Source: an uncultured Acidimicrobiales bacterium (GTDB taxonomy: Bacteria > Actinomycetota > Acidimicrobiia > Acidimicrobiales > CALAML01). Taken from it: a stretch of 64,000 nt of DNA. Both the position numbers and the translations under genes were made by a program. Where the stretch lies: contig CALAML010000011.1 of assembly GCA_937925845.1 (NCBI GenBank), positions 33,352 to 97,351 of the forward strand, in the 5' to 3' direction. This document shows, piece after piece, positions 45,036-53,641 of this stretch; within the stretch, counting starts at the first letter, position 1; every line of letters begins with the position of its first letter. A model generated the notes under the pieces. That model was not told the origin of the DNA, did not search any database, and was given only the letters and a program-made list of their open reading frames with translations.

Positions 45036-45364
45036 TTCACTCTCACGATGGGTCGGGAGAGCTTCGACGCTGAAGCTACTCAGAAGGTATCGGGAGGGTT
45101 ACCGTAGAAGGCCAAACCACGACCGGTCCAGCCCAAAACCCCCCAAAACCGGGCATTTAACACGCCCGAAACGAACAAGTAATGCGGGGTTCGTTTGGAG
45201 CCGGCCACGAGAGCTGGGTGTCGGCGAAGCCGTCCCGAGCGGGGCAACCCTGCGGGTTGCTGCGCGCCAGGCTTGCGTATGAGGGCTGCAAGCTCTGCGC
45301 TCGCACTGCCCCTCGGGCAGAGCGGGGCAACCCTGCGGGTTGCGGCCCGAACTAGCAGAAGGAA
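45036..45364. promoter_or_regulatory. Intergenic region, 329 bases, upstream of amtB
   Basis: It is likely to hold the amtB promoter. AAACGAAC and GTTCGTTT (45169-45176, 45189-45196) form an 8-bp inverted repeat with a 12-base spacer, and GGGC-ATTTAACAC-GCCC lies just before. Between about 45200 and 45360 the sequence is GC-rich with two short repeats. No gene is seen. Nitrogen control at the inverted repeats is a possibility only. Confidence 0.45.
45237..45343. repeat. Pair of 24-base direct repeats with hairpins
   Basis: GAGCGGGGCAACCC-TGC-GGGTTGC occurs at 45237-45260 and 45320-45343. Each copy holds a 7-bp perfect hairpin, GCAACCC/GGGTTGC, and is related to the GGGAACCCTGCGGGTTCC hairpin of the interspersed repeats. 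Confidence 0.7.
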
Positions 45365-46132
45365 TCAGTCGTCAGCGTGGGTTTTTACCAGGGTGCCGAG
45401 GTAGAGCTCGATCACCTTGGGATCGGTGAGGAGCTCGGCGCCGGTCCCGGTGTAGGCGTTGGTGCCCTGATCGAGCACGTAGCCCCGGTCACAGATCTGC
45501 AGACAGCGACTGGCGTTCTGTTCCACCATCACAATCGAGACACCGCTGCGGTTGATCAGCCGGCAGTTCACAAACACTTCGTCCTGCAGCGCCGGCGACA
45601 AACCGGCGGAGGGCTCGTCGAGCAGTAGCACCGACGGATCCATCATCAGGGCTCGACCCATGGCCAGCATCTGGCGCTCACCACCACTGAGCGAACCGGC
45701 GCGCTGGCTGCGGCGATCGATCAGCTTCGGGAACATCTCGCCGACCACGTCAAGGCGCCCGGAGAAGGTCTTTGGTTTCAGGAACACGCCCATTTCGAGG
45801 TTTTCCTCGATCGTGAGCGCGGGAAACACGTTGTTGTTCTGGGGCACATAGCCGATGCCCTTCGACACCAGCTTGTTGGCCTTCAGCCCGGTGATGTCCT
45901 CACCTCGGAGCTTCACGGTTCCGGTGTGAATGTTCAACAAGCCGAAAAGGGCCTTTAGCAGCGTCGACTTACCGGCACCGTTGGGCCCGATGATGCCAAC
46001 CAACTCGCCCTCGGTCAGCACCAGGTCGCAACCATTGAGGATGTCGACTCCCGGCGTATAGCCGCCGATCAGGTTGTCGGCGACCAACAGACCCTCTTTG
46101 GGCGTCATCGTCTTGGTTGCTGCTTCACTCAT
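45365..46132 (-). CDS. livF: Branched-chain amino-acid ABC transporter ATPase LivF
   Basis: 255 residues. Walker A GPNGAGKSTLLKALFG, Q-loop region VPQNNNVFPALTIEENLEMG, signature LSGGERQMLAMGRALMMDPS with Walker B VLLLDEPSAGLSPAL, and the switch His replaced in the usual LivF manner by SIVMVEQNAS. It lacks the C-terminal extension typical of LivG. It is the last gene of livH-M-G-F and its start overlaps livG by 4 bases. It powers uptake of branched-chain or related amino acids through LivHM together with LivG. The chain ends LGTLVKTHADD, close to LivF length norms. Confidence 0.95.
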   Translation of the reverse strand: MSEAATKTMTPKEGLLVADNLIGGYTPGVDILNGCDLVLTEGELVGIIGPNGAGKSTLLKALFGLLNIHTGTVKLRGEDITGLKANKLVSKGIGYVPQNNNVFPALTIEENLEMGVFLKPKTFSGRLDVVGEMFPKLIDRRSQRAGSLSGGERQMLAMGRALMMDPSVLLLDEPSAGLSPALQDEVFVNCRLINRSGVSIVMVEQNASRCLQICDRGYVLDQGTNAYTGTGAELLTDPKVIELYLGTLVKTHADD

Positions 46133-47262
46133 GCCTTGCCCTCGTCTGCATCGGCGTCTGCTGCAGTGTCGACGTCGTGGACGGCGTCAGTCGCCATGGC
46201 GTCATCGTCGCCCTTGACATTGCTGCCCTCGACATTGCTGCCCTCGACATTGCTGCCCTCGACATCGTCGACTGGCGCGGCGCCATCGCCGAAGTCGAGC
46301 GCACTGTCATGGTGGGAGCCGAGGTAGGCGTCGACGACGGCCTGGTTGTTGCTGATCGCCGCGGGTGGACCCTCGGCGATGATTTGACCTTCAGCCATAA
46401 CCACGACCCAGTCGCTGATCTCCTGCACCATGTCCATGTCGTGTTCTACAAAGAGGACGGTCATGCCCTCCTCGGCCAGACCCTTCACATGGTCCAACAG
46501 GCTCTGCTTCAGCGCCGGGTTCACGCCGGCCATCGGCTCATCAAGCATGACCAGCTCGGGTCGGACCATCAGGGCTCGGGCCATCTCCAACAGCTTGCGC
46601 TGGCCACCGGAGAGGGTGCCGGCAAACTCATCGCGCATATGGTCCAGTTTGAACCGGGCCAGCAAACCCTCAGCACGCTTTTCGTTTTCGCGTTCCTGCT
46701 TACCCCAGATAAACGGCAATAGGGCCAGGAAGAAGTTCTCGCCGACCTGCTTGGTGGCGCCCAGCTTCATGTTCTCGATCACCGTCATCTTCGACAGCGA
46801 CTTGGTCAGCTGGAAGGTCCGCACCATCCCAATATTGGCCACCTTATGGGCCGGGAACTTGGCCAGATCGTACTCTTTGCGCGCTCCGGCTTGGCTGCGG
46901 CCGTCACTAGTGAACTGACGCGTCCCGGTATCGGGCGTGTCGAAGTTGGTCATCAGGTTAAAGAAGGTGGTCTTGCCCGCACCGTTGGGCCCGATCAACG
47001 CGGTGATGATGCCCCGCTGAACTTCGAGATGGTCCACGTCGACGGCCTTGAGACCACCGAAGCTGCGACTGACCTGGTCGACAACCAGAATCGGATCAGG
47101 CTTCTTTGAACCGGGCTCCTGGGCCACATCGGCGACCGATTCGGCGCGTTCAGCCGCGGCGGCCTTGGCCCGGGCCTTCACCTCGGCCGAGGTGTCGCCC
47201 ATATCGGTCGGCAACCCGCCCCGACCGGAAACGTCCTCAATACGGTCGGTGCTATCGGTCAT
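46129..47262 (-). CDS. livG: Branched-chain amino-acid ABC transporter ATPase LivG with extended ends
   Basis: 377 residues, about 120 more than standard LivG. The N-terminal about 55 residues are a charged extension (KARAKAAAAERAESVADVAQ). The ATPase core has Walker A GPNGAGKTTFFNLMTNFDTP, IGMVRTFQLTKSLSKMTVIE in the Q-loop region, signature LSGGQRKLLEMARALMV and Walker B LVMLDEPMAGVNPALKQ, then MTVLFVEHDMDMVQEISDWV with the switch His. The core ends at VVDAYLGSH, the normal LivG terminus. About 55 acidic residues follow, including three NVEGS units (15-bp repeats at 46216-46260). It overlaps livF by 4 and livM by 11 bases. The extensions are not part of the known transporter. Confidence 0.93.
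   Translation of the reverse strand: MTDSTDRIEDVSGRGGLPTDMGDTSAEVKARAKAAAAERAESVADVAQEPGSKKPDPILVVDQVSRSFGGLKAVDVDHLEVQRGIITALIGPNGAGKTTFFNLMTNFDTPDTGTRQFTSDGRSQAGARKEYDLAKFPAHKVANIGMVRTFQLTKSLSKMTVIENMKLGATKQVGENFFLALLPFIWGKQERENEKRAEGLLARFKLDHMRDEFAGTLSGGQRKLLEMARALMVRPELVMLDEPMAGVNPALKQSLLDHVKGLAEEGMTVLFVEHDMDMVQEISDWVVVMAEGQIIAEGPPAAISNNQAVVDAYLGSHHDSALDFGDGAAPVDDVEGSNVEGSNVEGSNVKGDDDAMATDAVHDVDTAADADADEGKA
46216..46260 (-). repeat. In-gene 15-bp tandem repeat, three copies
   Basis: Three perfect units of GACATTGCTGCCCTC (plus strand) encode the repeated NVEGS at the LivG C-terminus; partial copies flank them. Frame is kept for any copy number. Confidence 0.9.
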
Positions 47263-48328
47263 CTAGTGCCATCTCATCTTTATCGCCAAGGATGCCCTGG
47301 GGTCTGAATGCGGCCAGGGCCGCCAGCATGGCGCCCACCAGGATGAAGCGCACCAGACCGGCCTGGTTGGTGGTCATGATCGATTCGGGAATGAAGCCCA
47401 GCTCCTCACCCGATACGGTCCGCTTCACCGATTGGCGCAGGAACGAGTCGGAGAAGGCGAGTACGGCCCAGAAGATCATCGAGCCGAGGATCGGGCCAAA
47501 CACCCGAGCCACGCCGCCGAGGATCACTGCGACCCAGGCGAAGAAGGTGACGTCGGTGATGAACTGATCCGGGTTGGCCAACTGGGTACCGATGGCCCGC
47601 AACATGCCGCCGATGGCACCGATCACACCACCAACAATCAGCGCCTGCATCTTGTAGCTGTAGGCGTTCTTGCCGAGGCTTCGGGCCGCGTCTTCGTCCT
47701 CACGGATGGCCTGCAGCACACGACCCCAGGGGCTGCGCATCAGAACCCAAACGGCAAAGGCGACCAGGGCCACCACGATCCAACCGACAATCACCAACCA
47801 CATCTGGTTACCAGTGAACAGCCCGAGATAGCGCTCCTCCGGGTTGAACCAACAGTCGCCCTGCGACGGGGTGCAGGAAATGCCGCTATAGAAAGGGCGA
47901 GCGAACTGGGTGAGGCCGTCGGAAGAACCGGTCACCGCATCGAACGATGGCGATCGGGCCAGCAGGCGGAAGATCTCGGCGGTGGCGATGGTGACGATGG
48001 CCAGATAGTCGGCGCGTAAGCGCAACGTAGGCACACCAAGCACGATGGCCAACAGCACCGGGAAACCGATCACGCCGATCAGCACCGAAACCCAGAAGGG
48101 CTGGCCGCCCCATGCCGCCTGATCACCGCCACCGGGCGCCGTAAACGGAATAGCGGCAAACAGGGCCAAGCCGTAGGCGCCGGCGGCCATAAACACGGCC
48201 TGGCCGAAGTTGAGCAGCCCGGTGAAGCCGAAGTGGATGTTGAGGCCAATGGCGGCCAAGGCAAAGACGATTGCCGTTTCTCCGAACATTGCTCGGAGGG
48301 TGTCGCTGAAAACCGTTCCCCAATCCAT
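47252..48328 (-). CDS. livM: Branched-chain amino-acid ABC transporter permease LivM
   Basis: 358 residues with about nine or ten membrane segments. ETAIVFALAAIGLNIHFGFT then GLLNFGQAVFMAAGAYGLAL is the family's N-terminal signature. GVPTLRLRADYLAIVTIATA and EIFRLLARS follow. The EAA-like loop is RSPWGRVLQAIREDEDAARS with LGKNAYSYKMQALIVGG, which contacts the ATPases. FITDVTFFAWVAVILGGVAR and FGPILGSMIFWAVL are the last helices. A loop of about 40 residues with CTPSQGDCW lies outside and may form a disulfide. It lies between livH (4-base gap) and livG (11-base overlap). Confidence 0.94.
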   Translation of the reverse strand: MDWGTVFSDTLRAMFGETAIVFALAAIGLNIHFGFTGLLNFGQAVFMAAGAYGLALFAAIPFTAPGGGDQAAWGGQPFWVSVLIGVIGFPVLLAIVLGVPTLRLRADYLAIVTIATAEIFRLLARSPSFDAVTGSSDGLTQFARPFYSGISCTPSQGDCWFNPEERYLGLFTGNQMWLVIVGWIVVALVAFAVWVLMRSPWGRVLQAIREDEDAARSLGKNAYSYKMQALIVGGVIGAIGGMLRAIGTQLANPDQFITDVTFFAWVAVILGGVARVFGPILGSMIFWAVLAFSDSFLRQSVKRTVSGEELGFIPESIMTTNQAGLVRFILVGAMLAALAAFRPQGILGDKDEMALDDR

Positions 48329-48332
48329 GCGG

Positions 48333-49658
48333 CTAACCGACCCTCTCAGCTCGACCCAGGAGACCCTGCGGCCTGATCAACAGAATGAAGATCATCACGA
48401 ATAACGCTCCAAGATTCTTGAGGTCGGCAGGGATGACCAGGGTGGACAGCTGAATCAGCAGACCCACCACCAGGCTCCCCACTAGAGCTCCGTAGGCGGT
48501 ACCCAACCCGCCGAGGGTTGTAGCGGCAAAGACCAGCAGCAGGAACCGGAAGCCGGTATCCCAGGCGATGGCCTCGGTGACACCGTTGAGAATGCCCCCG
48601 AGCCCGGCCAGCGCCGCGCCGCTGATCCACACGATGCGGATCACCCGCTCCACGTCGATACCGGAAGACTCGGCCAGGTCACGGTTGTCGGACACGGCTC
48701 GCATGGCCTTTCCGATACGGGTTCGCTGCAGCAGCAAACCGACCCCGATCAGGATGGTGAGCGAGATCCCGATGATCCACAGATCCTTCGGAACCAGGGC
48801 GAAGGGCCCGAAGTCGATCGCCTTCTGAATGGCGTAGTCCCGGTAGCTGCGGGAGGTGAGGCCGAACTGGAACTGGGCACCGAAGCGAATCATCATCGAC
48901 AGGCCGATCGACACCACCATCATCGAGATCAGGCTGGACCCGCGCCGACGCAGCGGCGCCCACACCACCGCATCAAAAAGTCCGCCAACACCGGCGAGGA
49001 TGATGACGCCGGCGATGGCGGAAATGACCAGGTGGTAGGTGTTGCCGAAGATGCCGGTGCGGTTAAACCAGAACGCCATCATGGCGCCGAGGGTGACCAG
49101 CTCGCCGTGAGCGAAGTTGACCAACCCGGTAGTGCCGAAGATGAGCGAAAGACCGATCGACATCATGCCGAGGATCAGGCCCAGCTTGATGCCATCGACG
49201 GCCAACTGGAGCGCCTCGATGTCGTTGGCCCGAGAAGACGTGCCCGATGCCGCACCCTCTATCGCACCATCGAGCCCGATCAGGACCGGTTGGGGCCGAA
49301 GGCCCGACACGGAGAACTCGCGCATGCCCCCGTCGGCTTCCTTCACGCTCACACCGGGCGGCAGGGTGTCGGCGTTGATCGTGGCCCGGTAATCGCCGAT
49401 CTCCGGCAACAGCAGCGACCATGAACCATCCTCACCAGTGACGACCGAACCGGTGAAGCTGCCGTCGACGGCCTCGACGAGGATCTCAACATTCGGCACA
49501 TCGATCCGGTTAGCCTTGAGCGTGCCTTGAGCGGCGATATTCGGATCGTCCTGCGCCGATGCCAGGTCGGGGGCACTGAAGAACAAGGCCGCGATGACGG
49601 CCAAGCCGAGCACCGCGATCACCACAACGCGCCCGTTTGGCCTGGACTTCAAAGACAT
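48333..49658 (-). CDS. livH: Branched-chain amino-acid ABC transporter permease LivH fused to an exported N-terminal domain
   Basis: 441 residues, about 150 longer than ordinary LivH. Residues 1-36 look like a signal peptide or first membrane anchor (VVIAVLGLAVIAALFFSAPD, then LASAQ). Residues about 40-140 form a beta-sandwich-like unit, KANRIDVPNVEILVEAVDGS, FTGSVVTGEDGSWSLLLPEI and GDYRATINADTLPPGVSVKE, resembling carboxypeptidase-regulatory or SpaA-type domains. The LivH core begins at ALQLAVDGIKLGLILGMMSI and shows GLVNFAHGELVTLGAMMAFW. GKAMRAVSDNRDLAESSGID with VERVIRIVWISGAALAGLGG is the ATPase-contact region. The extra domain would face outside. First gene of the liv operon; GGGAG precedes ATG 49658. 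Confidence 0.92.
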   Translation of the reverse strand: MSLKSRPNGRVVVIAVLGLAVIAALFFSAPDLASAQDDPNIAAQGTLKANRIDVPNVEILVEAVDGSFTGSVVTGEDGSWSLLLPEIGDYRATINADTLPPGVSVKEADGGMREFSVSGLRPQPVLIGLDGAIEGAASGTSSRANDIEALQLAVDGIKLGLILGMMSIGLSLIFGTTGLVNFAHGELVTLGAMMAFWFNRTGIFGNTYHLVISAIAGVIILAGVGGLFDAVVWAPLRRRGSSLISMMVVSIGLSMMIRFGAQFQFGLTSRSYRDYAIQKAIDFGPFALVPKDLWIIGISLTILIGVGLLLQRTRIGKAMRAVSDNRDLAESSGIDVERVIRIVWISGAALAGLGGILNGVTEAIAWDTGFRFLLLVFAATTLGGLGTAYGALVGSLVVGLLIQLSTLVIPADLKNLGALFVMIFILLIRPQGLLGRAERVG

Positions 49659-49792
49659 GGGGCTCCCGGAAGAATTAGAACAGGCTGAGTGTAGACCCCA
49701 CGTGTGGCATATGTCCTATTTCAGCGTCCTCGTTGAAGCCCCTTGAACCACATACAGCAACAGCTGTCGCGGAATCTCGGCGGCCAATCACG

Positions 49793-50473
49793 TCACAGGT
49801 TCAGAAGCTCCTCCACAGCCACGACGCTGCCGGCATAGAACGGGCCGAACTCAGCGAACTCGGCCGATGCCTCATCGAAGCGCATCGTGTAGACGACATC
49901 CTTGAGATCGTCGGGCTTCTGACAGAAGAGGGTGACACCCCACTCGTAGTCATCGATGCCGGTCGAACCGGTGATCACCTGGAGCACACGACCCTTAAAC
50001 TTGCGGCCTGACATCCCGTGTTCGTACATCAGCTCCTTGCGCTTTTCGAAGTCGGTGCTGAACCAGTTCTGACCCGGGTTCCGACGCTTCGACATCGGAT
50101 AGAAGCACCACGCTGGCTTGTCCTCCGGCGGCAGCTCGGGGTAGAGCCGCATGTTGCGCATCTCATCCGGCACTCCGGCGGCATACTCGCTGATCTCGGT
50201 CAGCGACACGTAGCTGTCGACCACATCGAGGCCAGCATGTTGCAGCCCGGTCTGGAACCGGCGCAGCTCCCGCCAATCGGGACCGAGCACCATAAAGGCC
50301 ATATCGGCCTTGTGACCCAGAATCTCCACGGCGATCACTTGCAGGTCGGCCGCCTTGGCCGCTTCCACTGTCGCGGTCAGCGCCGCAGCATCCACCCCCG
50401 CCGGACCTCGAGCAGGCTTACAGAACAGGTGGAGAACACCAAGGCCCTCCGAAGGGGTCACCGCATCGGTCAT
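49793..50473 (-). CDS. hemQ: Coproheme decarboxylase HemQ (chlorite-dismutase family)
   Basis: 226 residues. HemQ decarboxylates coproheme III to protoheme IX using peroxide, the last step of the coproporphyrin-dependent haem pathway of actinobacteria and Firmicutes. LYPELPPEDKPAWCFYPMSK includes Tyr125, matching the catalytic Tyr of the family. KRKELMYEHGMSGRKFKGRV has His152, the haem-iron ligand. SYVSLTEISEYAAGVPDEMR and STGIDDYEWGVTLFCQKPDD are other family blocks. The chlorite-dismutase Arg position is not the Arg of true chlorite dismutases, consistent with HemQ. It is a single gene; its start is supported by the leaderless box TAGACT. The HemY-like end at 1-263 is part of the same route. 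Confidence 0.94.
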   Translation of the reverse strand: MTDAVTPSEGLGVLHLFCKPARGPAGVDAAALTATVEAAKAADLQVIAVEILGHKADMAFMVLGPDWRELRRFQTGLQHAGLDVVDSYVSLTEISEYAAGVPDEMRNMRLYPELPPEDKPAWCFYPMSKRRNPGQNWFSTDFEKRKELMYEHGMSGRKFKGRVLQVITGSTGIDDYEWGVTLFCQKPDDLKDVVYTMRFDEASAEFAEFGPFYAGSVVAVEELLNL

Positions 50474-50479
50474 GGGCCG

Positions 50480-50485
50480 AGTCTA
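50480..50485 (-). promoter_or_regulatory. Leaderless -10 box of hemQ
   Basis: TAGACT on the minus strand, 6 nt before ATG 50473. Confidence 0.5.
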
Positions 50486-50516
50486 GGAGCTGGGTCCTAG
50501 CGCTCCACGAAGGTCG

Positions 50517-53222
50517 CTATCCGGTGTTGCGCATTCCTGCGGCCACGCCGTTAACGGTGAGTAGCAACGCCCGCTGCAGTCGAGGCTCAACCATCCCGTG
50601 AGCGCGGGCTCGGGAGAGGAGATCCACCTGCAGCAGGTGGAGCGGGTCCAGATACACGTCGCGAATCTGCAACGTTCGCTTCAGCACCGGAAGATTGTCG
50701 AGCAGTCCTCGCCCCGTCACGGCGGTGAGCTGTTCCACCGTGAGCGCGTGCTCGGCCTTCACCACATCAAACAGCCGACGATGCTCCGGTTCCACCAGCG
50801 CGTCGACATAGGTCGCGGCGATGTCGAGGTCGGTCTTGGCCAGCGTCATCTCCACGTTGGCCAGGAAGGTTTCGAAGAAGGTCCAGCGTTCGAACATCTC
50901 CCGAATCGTTTCCCCGTGGCCGGCCGCTTGGGCCGCGACCAAACCGGACCCAACCCCGAACCAGCCCGGCACAATCTGGCGGCTCTGGGTCCAACCAAAC
51001 ACCCACGGGATGGCCCGCAGGTCGGCCAAACTCGATCCGGCGCCGCTGCGTCGAGCGGGCCGCGATCCGATGTTCATGGCCCCGAGCTCCTCAACCGGAG
51101 TGGACGTTTGGAAGTAGACGGCAAGATCGGGATCCTCGACAAAACGCCGATACGCGGCATAGGAGCTGGCGGAAATGGTCTCCATCACCGCCGACCACTC
51201 AGCCATCAACGCCGGATCGTGGCGCGACGTCTTCTGGGCCACCGTCGCCTCCAACACCGCAGATAGGGCGAGATCGAGGTTTCGGTGGGCGATCTCCGGC
51301 TGACCGTACTTGTCGGCGATCACCTCACCCTGCTCAGTGATCTTGATTTGACCGTCGATCACCCCAGAGGGTTGAGCCAGGATCGATTCGTTGGTCGGGC
51401 CACCACCACGGCCGACCGTGCCGCCCCGGCCGTGAAACACCCGGATGCAAATGTTGTGGCGAGCGGCAACATCGCGGATCACCCGCAACGCCTTGTGAAT
51501 CTCCCACTGGCTGGTGGCGATGCCGCCGTCCTTGTTCGAGTCGGAGTAGCCGACCATCACCTCCTGCACCGCGCCCCGCAGCTCAACGATCCGTCGATAG
51601 GCCGGAATGGTCAGCAGTTGATCCAGGGTGGCCTCAACCCCCCGCAGGTCATCGATGGTTTCGAACAACGGCACAAAACCGAGCCGGGACACCCCAGCGC
51701 TGAGATCGACCAGACCGACCTCCCGGGCCAACAGCACCGGGGCCAGGATGTCGTCGACACCAGTGGTCATGGACACGATGTAGCTGCCGAGCACATCATC
51801 GCCAAAGTCATCAACCAGGCGGGCCAGGGTGCGAAACAGATCGAGCGAGTCGCCCGGATCCAGTGGGGTGTTCGGAGGCGATAGCGGGCGCCGGGAGTTC
51901 AACTCCGACAACAACAGCGCAGTCCGCCCAGCCCGATCCTCGGGATAGGACGTTCCCGCGGCAACAAACAGGTTGGCCAAGGACCGGTGATGCTCGCGGG
52001 TGTGCTGGCGAATATCGAGATGAGCCAGATGAAAACCGAAGGTGGCAACAAGCCGACGCACCCGGGCCAAACGACCGTCGGCCAAACGGGTGCCATCGTT
52101 GGCGCGCAGCGAACGGTCCAAAACGGTGAGATCGGCGGCCAGCTCGTCCGGCGAGTGATAGGCCCGCTCGCCCGCAGGGGTTCGCCGGGCCTCAGCCACC
52201 CGTTGGAGAATCACCCCGAGCCGCAACCGATAGAGCTCGCCGTCGTTGACACGACCGATCCGGGCAAACACATCGGCGAACCGCTCGCGATCGGCCTCGA
52301 CCGCCTCCCGCAATTCAACGGTGACGGGGCGGATCAGCTCGGTGGTCGACAGCTCGCCCCGAAGCAGATCCAGCTCCTCAAAGAGCAGCTTCAAGGCCCG
52401 GGCCCGCTGCAACTCGACCACCTCGACGGTGGTCTCGGGGGTAACGTTCGGATTGCCATCGCGGTCTCCGCCGACCCAACTGCCGAAGGTGATAGGCGCG
52501 GTCTCGGGATCAAAGGCCAGGTCGGCGGCTTCCAACGTGGTGCTGATGTCGGTCCACAACTCCGGCAGGCCGGTGCGAGCCATCTGTTCGAGGTAGTACA
52601 GCGAGGTACGAGCCTCGTCACTCGGGCTTGGACGCTCCCGGCGAATCTCGTCGGTCTGCCACATCAGATCCACCAGCTCGTCGACCCGGCGATCGATCCG
52701 ACGGGTCTCCGCCCGGGTGCAACGGCCGCTGGCCCGCTGATCGATCAGATCGGACACCTCGGCCAACTTGCCCAACATCGACCGCCGCGACGCCTCGGTC
52801 GGATGGGCGGTAAAGACCGGGCTCAACCGGATGCGATCCAGCGCCTGCACCACTTCCTTCGGGCTAAAGCCCATCGCCATCAGCCGCTCAAAGGTGTCGT
52901 CGAAACGGCCCGTCTCGGGCTTGGACACGTTCAGCTCATCGATTCGATGCACCTGTTCGGCCACGTTGGCCAGATGGAAGTAGGTAGTGAAGGCCCGGAC
53001 CAGACGGATGGCATCCACCAGATCGACCCCAGCCAGGACATCACGCAGCTCCGAACCGGCGGCATCGTGATCCTCACGACGAAGCCGCCGGGCCAACACC
53101 CGCACCCGCTCCACCAGCTCCAGAAACCCTTCACCCTCCTGCCGAGCAATCGACTGGCCCAACTGGGTCCCCAGACGACGAATATCCGATCGGAGGTCCT
53201 GAGTACGAGCGTCAGAGTCCAC
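50517..53222 (-). CDS. ppc: Phosphoenolpyruvate carboxylase
   Basis: 901 residues, full length. It carboxylates PEP to oxaloacetate and so refills the TCA cycle. LSPVFTAHPTEASRRSMLGK contains the catalytic His of the N-terminal signature. WVGGDRDGNPNVTPETT is a second conserved block. EVMVGYSDSNKDGGIATSQW and ICIRVFHGRGGTVGRGGGPT (mobile loop GRGGxxGRGG) form the active site, and ITEQGEVIADKYGQPEIAHR follows. IPWVFGWTQSRQIVPGWFGV and the C-terminal MRNTG, ending in the typical (Q)NTG, are intact. GTG 53222 follows a TAATAT box at 5 nt. The gene is flanked upstream by repeat copy C1, which almost touches that promoter. Confidence 0.97.
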   Translation of the reverse strand: MDSDARTQDLRSDIRRLGTQLGQSIARQEGEGFLELVERVRVLARRLRREDHDAAGSELRDVLAGVDLVDAIRLVRAFTTYFHLANVAEQVHRIDELNVSKPETGRFDDTFERLMAMGFSPKEVVQALDRIRLSPVFTAHPTEASRRSMLGKLAEVSDLIDQRASGRCTRAETRRIDRRVDELVDLMWQTDEIRRERPSPSDEARTSLYYLEQMARTGLPELWTDISTTLEAADLAFDPETAPITFGSWVGGDRDGNPNVTPETTVEVVELQRARALKLLFEELDLLRGELSTTELIRPVTVELREAVEADRERFADVFARIGRVNDGELYRLRLGVILQRVAEARRTPAGERAYHSPDELAADLTVLDRSLRANDGTRLADGRLARVRRLVATFGFHLAHLDIRQHTREHHRSLANLFVAAGTSYPEDRAGRTALLLSELNSRRPLSPPNTPLDPGDSLDLFRTLARLVDDFGDDVLGSYIVSMTTGVDDILAPVLLAREVGLVDLSAGVSRLGFVPLFETIDDLRGVEATLDQLLTIPAYRRIVELRGAVQEVMVGYSDSNKDGGIATSQWEIHKALRVIRDVAARHNICIRVFHGRGGTVGRGGGPTNESILAQPSGVIDGQIKITEQGEVIADKYGQPEIAHRNLDLALSAVLEATVAQKTSRHDPALMAEWSAVMETISASSYAAYRRFVEDPDLAVYFQTSTPVEELGAMNIGSRPARRSGAGSSLADLRAIPWVFGWTQSRQIVPGWFGVGSGLVAAQAAGHGETIREMFERWTFFETFLANVEMTLAKTDLDIAATYVDALVEPEHRRLFDVVKAEHALTVEQLTAVTGRGLLDNLPVLKRTLQIRDVYLDPLHLLQVDLLSRARAHGMVEPRLQRALLLTVNGVAAGMRNTG

Positions 53223-53227
53223 GCCTT

Positions 53228-53233
53228 ATATTA
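53228..53233 (-). promoter_or_regulatory. Leaderless -10 box of ppc
   Basis: TAATAT on the minus strand, 5 nt before GTG 53222. The repeat element begins immediately upstream, so any -35 contact lies inside repeat DNA. Confidence 0.5.
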
Positions 53234-53370
53234 CGCAGGGCGGATCCGTCGCTGGCGCTCCTCGACCGCCTCTGCGGACTTTTTCTCGGCGCACTCCTAG
53301 CGGAGTGCGACGCTCGTCCCTCGCTCCCTCGGGCAACTCGCTAGCGCTGGTGCTCGGTCGCTCGACACGC
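53234..53370 (+). repeat. Interspersed repeat, copy C1
   Basis: Shares GCAGGGCGGATCCGTCG, GCGCTCCTCGACCGCCTCTG and CTCGGGCAACTCGCTAGCGC with copies A and B1, and TTTTTCTCGGCGCACTCCTA then GCGGAGT with B2. It abuts the ppc promoter. Confidence 0.72.
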
Positions 53371-53404
53371 TTCGGCAAGGCGGAGGAGGGGTTGCCGCTA
53401 CGAG

Positions 53405-53641
53405 AAATGTCAGCAGAGGGGGAACCCTTCGGGTTCCTGTCGAGGAGCGCGGGAACCCTGCGGGTTCCTGCGACGGATCCGCCCCCTGGCAAAGCGCGTG
53501 TAGCGGTCCGGCGAGCGCAGCGAGTTGCCCGAGGGAGCGAGGGACGAGCGAAGACACTGCGCCAGCAGTGGCTCCGAGACAAAATCCGCAGCGCGGGTCG
53601 AGGAGCGCCAGCGACGGATCCCGCCTTGCGGCTATGAACCC
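53405..53641 (-). repeat. Interspersed repeat, copy C2, inverted to C1
   Basis: The complement runs GGGTTCATAGCCGCAAGGCG, GATCCGTCGCTGGCGCTCCT, then CTGCGGATTTTGTCTCGG. It ends with two hairpins of the type GGAACCC-GGGTTCC (53425-53440 and 53452-53469 area). Its boundary supplies the last two codons and stop of fdhD. The whole 53223-53631 gap consists of C1, C2 and a short spacer; no gene is visible. Confidence 0.72.
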
